DNA from: Ardenticatenales bacterium
GTDB lineage: Bacteria > Chloroflexota > Anaerolineae > Ardenticatenales > Ardenticatenaceae
NCBI GenBank assembly: GCA_013812995.1
Contig: JACCSL010000022.1
Span: 1-11,146, forward strand
Direction: 5' to 3'
DNA: 11,146 nucleotides
The notes under the pieces were generated by a model, which was not told where the DNA came from, made no database searches, and was given only the letters and a program-made list of their open reading frames with translations. Each line of letters starts with the position of its first letter. Position 1 is the first letter of the stretch. This document shows, one piece after another, positions 7,090 to 11,146 of this stretch. The position numbers were made by a program, and so were the translations under genes.

Positions 7090-7118
7090 TTTGAACGGTT
7101 CAGAATCACTTTTCTCAA
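7090..7118 (-). promoter_or_regulatory. Possible promoter and palindrome upstream of the PepSY gene
   Basis: On the minus strand TTGAGA (7113-7118) and TTCAAA (7090-7095) are separated by 17 bp; the -35 is good, the -10 poor. The perfect 11-bp palindrome TGAACGGTTCA (7092-7102) overlaps the would-be -10, as an operator might. The site lies about 60 bp before the preferred start codon. Weak evidence. Confidence 0.3.
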
Positions 7119-7193
7119 CCGCGTATCTGTTATGATAGAGCGCGAGAGTAAGAATTCGCTGTGAAGATGGTAAGAGTCCTCTTAGCTGCGCCA

Positions 7194-8600
7194 TCACCTG
7201 CCGGGGTAGTGCGGGAGGGGGGCAACAAAGATTGTGCCCTTTCCCAAGTCGCTCTCAACGGTAATGGTCCCCCCATGCACATGAGCGATCTCACGCGCCA
7301 TCGCCAGCCCCAATCCGGCTCCGCCCGTGTTTCGTGAACGGTCCTCTTCCACACGATAGAAGCGGTCAAAGAGGTGGGCGAGCGCAGCGGCTGGAATCCC
7401 TGACCCTGTGTTGGTCACGCTGACACGCACCGTCTCGCTATCCTTTCGAGCGCCAAGCGTCACCTGCCCGTCCTCCGGGGTGTACTGGTAAGCGTTCTGC
7501 AACAGATTGAGAAAAAGGCGAATGAGCAGATCACTCTCCCCATACACCAAAAGGTGGGGCATCACATCGTTGGTGAGCTGAATCTGTTTGGTGGCCAGAA
7601 GGGGGGCGATCTGATCGGCAAGGGAAGCCAGAAGGTGGCCCAGATCAATCTCTTCCCACACCTGCATCGGGCGCGCCTGATCGAGGCGCGTCAGAAAAAG
7701 CAGGTCGCTGCTCAGACGGATGAGCCGCTCCACCTGCTCCTTCAACTGGTCCAGGGTGAGTTCGTACTCGTTGGGCGACCTGGCGCGGGAGCGCGTGACC
7801 TCAATCTGCCCCTTCAACACGGTGAGGGGCGTTCGCAGCTCGTGCGCGGCGTCCGCGGTGAAGCGCCGTTCCTGTGTCCAGGCGACCTGGAGGCGATCCA
7901 GCATCTCGTCAAAGGTGCGCGCGAGTTGCCCCACCTCATCAGGAGGGCCACCATAGTTCAGGCGCTGCGACAGGTCGCTGGCGCTGATCCCGCGCGCCGT
8001 CAGTGTCACATCCTTGATAGGCCGGAGCGCGCGCTCCGCCAGGAAGAAACCGCCGCCACCCGCGAGGAGCAGGATCAGCGGCAACCCCAGGACAAGCAAC
8101 TCCCGTAGCGTCCCCAGCGTTTCTTCCATCGAGTCCAGAGATTGCGCTACCTCCAACCACCCGATGATCTGCCCGCCGTGGCGTACAGGCTGCATGAGCA
8201 CCCGCCACTCGCTATCTACCCCCATACGCTGGCTGTAGCCCTCGCCTGGCTCCGCAAGCATGGGCACGTCGGTGTAGGCACCCAGTCCATCCCACACGCC
8301 TGCGCCATCTGGGGTAAGCAGGCGCGCAGCGAAGCCCGCCTCATCTAAACGAGGGGGGCGGGTGGCCTGAAAGTCCGACTCCTCGAACTGGGGCTGTCCC
8401 GCTTCCTCATCCAACACGCTCAACATCTGGGTTGCCATCACCGTCAGGGCCCCATCCGTCGAGGTGATGAGGCGGCGCTCCAGCTGGACATGGAGATACA
8501 CCCCGAAGAGCAGCACCGTCAGAGCCAGAAGCACGACGTACCACAGGGTCAGCCGCAGGCGTAGCGGGAGGTGTTGCCACGGCTGGCGCAGGTCACGCAC
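7194..8600 (-). CDS. Membrane sensor histidine kinase (HAMP-HisKA-HATPase)
   Basis: From the preferred GTG at 8600 the protein has 468 residues. TM1 is about 19-37 (LWYVVLLALTVLLFGVYLHV), followed by an extracytoplasmic sensor region of about 130 residues without a recognised named fold, TM2 about 167-187, then a HAMP linker. The phospho-acceptor is H253 in FTADAAHELRTPLTVLKG. The ATPase domain shows the N box NLLQNAYQYTP (N369), VTNTGSGIP (G1), FDRFYR (F box) and GGAGLGLAMAREI (G2). The first G1 residue is Asn rather than the more usual Asp, a variant I recall from CusS-like kinases. GTG is chosen because GGAG lies 7 nt upstream; it overlaps the regulator's TGA by 8 nt (GTGCGTGA), indicating translational coupling. 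A TTG at 8630 is the alternative start. The partner is the upstream response regulator; the signal is unknown. Confidence 0.95.
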   Translation of the reverse strand: MRDLRQPWQHLPLRLRLTLWYVVLLALTVLLFGVYLHVQLERRLITSTDGALTVMATQMLSVLDEEAGQPQFEESDFQATRPPRLDEAGFAARLLTPDGAGVWDGLGAYTDVPMLAEPGEGYSQRMGVDSEWRVLMQPVRHGGQIIGWLEVAQSLDSMEETLGTLRELLVLGLPLILLLAGGGGFFLAERALRPIKDVTLTARGISASDLSQRLNYGGPPDEVGQLARTFDEMLDRLQVAWTQERRFTADAAHELRTPLTVLKGQIEVTRSRARSPNEYELTLDQLKEQVERLIRLSSDLLFLTRLDQARPMQVWEEIDLGHLLASLADQIAPLLATKQIQLTNDVMPHLLVYGESDLLIRLFLNLLQNAYQYTPEDGQVTLGARKDSETVRVSVTNTGSGIPAAALAHLFDRFYRVEEDRSRNTGGAGLGLAMAREIAHVHGGTITVESDLGKGTIFVAPLPHYPGR

Positions 8601-9276
8601 CGCTATGCTCCGCGCCGAGTTGGTAGCCAACGCCGCGTATCGTATGAATCAAGGGGAGAGCCCCCTCCCCATCGATCTTGCGGCGCAGGTAGCCGATGTA
8701 GACATCCACGACGTTGGTATCACCCGCAAAGTTAAAGTTCCAGACATGTTCCGCAATCTGCGTGCGTGTCAGAACCTGATTGGCGTGGCGCATCAAATAT
8801 TCGAGCAGTGCATACTCGCGCGGCGTGAGCTCCAGGGGCAGACCCGCCCGTGTCACCTGGCGCGTGGCACTGTTCATTTCCAGATCACTGACGAGGAGGA
8901 TGGTACCATTTTGGAGCGGCGGACGACGGAGCAGGGCACGCAGCCGCGCCAGCAGTTCCGAAAAGGCAAAGGGTTTGACGAGATAGTCGTCCGCCCCGGC
9001 ATCCAGCCCCTTGATTTTATCCTCCACGGCGTCGCGGGCGGTAAGGAGCAGGACCGGCGTCTCGTTGCCCCCAGCCCGCAGTTCCTTCAAGAGATGCAGG
9101 CCGCTTTTGCGGGGCAGCATGATGTCCAGCACGAGCAGGTCATAATCGGCTGCCAGCGCGTAGTCTAACCCCTCTTCGCCATCGCGCGCCCGGTCAACCG
9201 CGTACCCGGCCTCTGTCAGCCCCTGCTCGATAAACGCTGCCACCCCCGGTTCATCCTCGACTACCAGCACTCGCAA
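8593..9276 (-). CDS. OmpR/PhoB-family response regulator
   Basis: The 227-residue protein starts MRVLVVEDE at the TTG codon 9274-9276, with AGGAGG 7 nt upstream. A longer frame opens at GTG 9399, but its extra 41 residues are not receiver-like and it lacks a comparable ribosome-binding site. The receiver domain has the acidic pair E7-D8, phospho-acceptor D51 (LVLDIMLP), T79 (LLLTARD) and K101 (LVKPF). The C-terminal winged helix (about 130-225) has LTPREYALLEYLM, VLTRTQIAEHVW, NVVDVYIGYLRRKID and HTIRGVGYQL, the typical OmpR-type DNA-binding elements. It is the DNA-binding partner of the kinase encoded directly downstream and probably activates its own operon and the PepSY gene (inference). 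Length and all key residues are normal. Confidence 0.96.
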   Translation of the reverse strand: MRVLVVEDEPGVAAFIEQGLTEAGYAVDRARDGEEGLDYALAADYDLLVLDIMLPRKSGLHLLKELRAGGNETPVLLLTARDAVEDKIKGLDAGADDYLVKPFAFSELLARLRALLRRPPLQNGTILLVSDLEMNSATRQVTRAGLPLELTPREYALLEYLMRHANQVLTRTQIAEHVWNFNFAGDTNVVDVYIGYLRRKIDGEGALPLIHTIRGVGYQLGAEHSGA

Positions 9277-9419
9277 AGCGTCTCCTCCTGCTCCTGGTAC
9301 ATCTTCGCTTTCTTCGCTCTTTCGGGTCACATGGCTTAACTTTACCTGATAGGGATAAGAAATGGTTAAGCTAGCACTAAGAAGACCCTTATTTTTCACA
9401 GGGTGAAAGGTAGCAACTC
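9277..9419. promoter_or_regulatory. Divergent control region between the response regulator and the glycosyltransferase remnant
   Basis: The 143-bp region contains a perfect inverted repeat, GCTTAAC (9334-9340) and GTTAAGC (9365-9371), 24 bp apart and set in an AT-richer stretch than the flanks. Half-site spacing near three helical turns would suit a dimeric regulator, possibly the adjacent OmpR-type protein (inference). TCTTCGCT is also repeated at 9302-9309 and 9311-9318. GAAAGG precedes the ATG at 9420. Confidence 0.45.
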
Positions 9420-9863
9420 ATGCGCATCGCGCTGCTGACAGAGAAATTTCCACCGGAGGTCGGCGGGCTGGCGGTGTCGGTGCAGCGGCTGGCGCAGGGA
9501 CTTGTCCGCGTGGGGCACGAGATCGAAGTATTTGTGTTGAGCGAGGCTCTGCGGCCCGGCCAAGCAGAGGATACTACGCCGGGCGGGCTCCTTGTCCATC
9601 GCCTGGGCGCGCACCGCCGCAGCGAGGAGGCCCTCGGGGCCTGGTTTCAACAGGTGGTCGCCCGCCACACGGAGCAGCCCTTTGATCTGCTGCATGGCTA
9701 CTTTCTGCCGCGTGCGGGCTTCATCGCGGCCTACGTGGGAACCTATCTGCGCCTTCCCTCGGTGGTCAGCGCGCGCGGCAACGACCTGGACCGCGCCCTC
9801 TTCGACCCCGCCAGGGCCGCGCACATTCTCTATGCCCTGCAAAGCGCCAGCGCCATCACCGGT
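9420..9863 (+). pseudogene. GT4-type glycosyltransferase, truncated by the IS701-like element
   Basis: About 148 codons of an N-terminal GT-B glycosyltransferase remain. MRIALLTEKFPPEVGG is the first beta strand and glycine-rich loop of the Glyco_transf_4 domain, followed by SVQRLAQGLVRVGHEIEVF, LLHGYFLPRAGF, LPSVVSARGNDLDR and ILYALQSASAITG. Intact members have about 370-420 residues and carry the nucleotide-sugar-binding C-terminal domain, which is absent. After codon 148 (9863) the frame runs 18 codons into transposon sequence and stops at 9918-9920. The start ATG is supported by GAAAGG 9 nt upstream. An intact gene would add a sugar from an activated donor to an unknown acceptor such as a lipid or polysaccharide; this copy should be inactive. 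Confidence 0.85.
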
Positions 9864-11146
9864 ATGGTCGGAAACGTACCTGCACGGGCTGTTGCTAGAG
9901 CTGCCGCGCAAATCAATTGAGCCGATAATCCTGCATTTGCAGGGCGCGGATGTGACAGCGGTACGTGGCTTGCAGCAATTCATCACCAATAGTCCGTGGC
10001 AGGACGCCCTCCTGCTGCGGCGTTTGTGGCAGGAAGTGGCGCAGGAGCTGGGCGAGGCTGAGGGGATGTTGATCCTTGATGGGAGCGATTTTCCCAAGCA
10101 AGGGCAGCACTCGGTGGGGGTCCAACGCCAGTAGTGCGGCGAGTTGGGCAAGAAAGCCAATTGTCAGGCGGGCGTCTTTGTCGCGTACGCCAGCGCACGC
10201 GGCTATACCCTGCTGGATCGGCGGCTCTATCTGCCCGAAAAATGGTTTGGTGCGGACTATGCCGCGCGCCTTGAAGCGTGTGGCGTCCCCAAGGAGATAG
10301 CGTTTGCCACCAAGCCCGCGTTGGGGTGGGAGATGCTCCAAGACGTGGTGCAGGCGGGCACCCTTCCCTTCCGCTGGGTCATCTGTGACGAAGGCTTTGG
10401 CAACAATCCCACCTTGCTCGACCAGATCGCCAGCCTGGATCGCTGGTACTTTGCTGAGGTGCCCCACACGACGCACGTCTGGCAGGAACGGCCTGCGACC
10501 GCCGTCCCCCCCTGGTCGGGACGTGGTCCCAAGCCGCAGCACGTGCGGCTCCTGCCCGCTGCCCCCCATGCCCGCACGGTGCTGGCCCTGGCCGAGGAGT
10601 TGCCTGCCGATGCCTGGCGGCGTCATACGATTCAAGAAGGCAGTCAGGGTCCCCAGGTAGCCGACTTTGCCTTCATGCGTGTGGTAGCGCTGCGCGGCGC
10701 GTTGCCGGGACCCGACGTATGGCTGGTGCTGCGCCGCAGCCTCGTCGATGGCGAGATCAAAACCTATTTGTCGAACGCCCCTGCCGACCTGCCCCACACC
10801 CACCTCGTCCGCCTCAGCGGCCTGAGATGGCCGATTGAACTCTGCTTCCAGGTCGGCAAACAGGAACTCGGCATGGGCGATTACGAAGTGCGCTCCTGGC
10901 GTGGCTGGCATCATCACATGACCCTCGTTCTGCTGGCAAGGGCCTTTCTGGTACGCCTGCAAACCCGCTTAAAAAAAAGCCCCTGCCTTGACCTTGCCCC
11001 AGGCACACTTTCTGGTGGCCCATTTGATCCCACATATCACCTTTGATGCACCCTGGCTGCTCGCGCTGCTGCGCTATTGGCAGCACGCCAATCACCGCGC
11101 TTATCGTTCCCATCGCAAGCGCCGTCTCGCTCTTCTCCAACAGCGC
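9864..11146 (+). mobile_element. Partial IS701-like insertion sequence inside the glycosyltransferase gene
   Basis: The element is defined by its transposase remnant. The left junction lies close to 9864, where glycosyltransferase coding similarity ends and transposase similarity begins within a few bases; the right end is beyond 11146. I cannot name terminal inverted repeats or a target duplication because the right end is not present and the left end seems deleted. Confidence 0.75.
9865..11146 (+). pseudogene. IS701-family transposase, N-truncated, interrupted by amber codon and frameshift, runs off window
   Basis: One frame from 9865 encodes IS701-type DDE transposase sequence: YLHGLLLELPRKSIEPI, LILDGSDFPKQGQHSVGV (first Asp, 10078-10089), GYTLLDRRLYLPE, VICDEGFGNNP (second Asp, 10387-10389) and WPIELCFQVGKQELGMGDYEV (Glu, 10864-10866), then RSWRGWHHHMTL. 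The order and spacing fit the family. Three lesions are visible. Its start is missing: homology begins at 9865 without the usual 40-60 N-terminal residues. TAG at 10132-10134 sits in RQ-stop-CGELGKKANC, where relatives have Tyr, one base change. At the A8 run 10971-10978 the frame shifts: APALTLPQAHFLVAHL continues from 10979 in another frame to the window edge. The catalytic residues are otherwise intact, so decay looks recent. Confidence 0.85.

Noticed and set aside
9277..9399. N-terminal extension of the response regulator from GTG 9399
   Set aside because: The 41 extra residues are not receiver-like and the strong AGGAGG is placed for TTG 9276; the segment looks like a regulatory leader.
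9913..10962. 349-residue minus-strand frame opposite the transposase
   Set aside because: The + strand carries recognisable DDE motifs; the minus frame has no family features and is the usual GC-rich shadow.

Overview
The window is about 11.1 kb of GC-rich bacterial chromosome. Seven intact genes, one gene cut by the left window edge and two broken genes can be supported. The lipoprotein signals, OmpR-type two-component system, DegV protein, frequent TTG/GTG starts with strong Shine-Dalgarno sites, and an IS701-type transposase would all fit Chloroflexota. That placement is an inference from general appearance; no rRNA or other decisive marker is present.

Left part (1-4705): the 3' three quarters of mnmG (tRNA U34 modification) meets a DegV-family fatty-acid-binding protein gene tail to tail, with 2 bp between them. 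Beyond degV two tandem paralogous lipoproteins of the PotD/PotF polyamine-binding type follow on the + strand. No ABC permease or ATPase gene lies beside them. The two copies share a 153-bp block that is nearly identical at DNA level inside otherwise diverged genes, which suggests gene conversion.

Middle (4706-6418): a radical SAM enzyme with a C-terminal SPASM-like cysteine region overlaps, tail to tail, a small Cys/His-rich putative zinc-binding protein. Upstream of the small gene lies a compact nested repeat tract (heptamers, two longer units each containing a small hairpin, and a 12-bp tandem duplication). Beside it is a long imperfect inverted repeat whose mismatches become G-U pairs only in the minus-strand RNA.

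Right-middle (6419-9419): an operon-like minus-strand set of OmpR-family response regulator, membrane histidine kinase and an anchored protein with two PepSY-like repeats joined by a very acidic linker. The regulator and kinase overlap by 8 nt. Shine-Dalgarno positions point to starts further in than the longest open frames for the regulator, the kinase and the PepSY gene.

Right end (9420-11146): a GT4-type glycosyltransferase gene is cut after about 148 codons by an IS701-like element. The element lacks its transposase N-terminus and carries an in-frame amber codon and an apparent frameshift at an A8 run, so both genes look dead. No clear CRISPR array, tRNA or rRNA was recognised. No wholly new multi-gene system is evident; the most unusual material is the intergenic repeat/hairpin tract and the mosaic lipoprotein pair.
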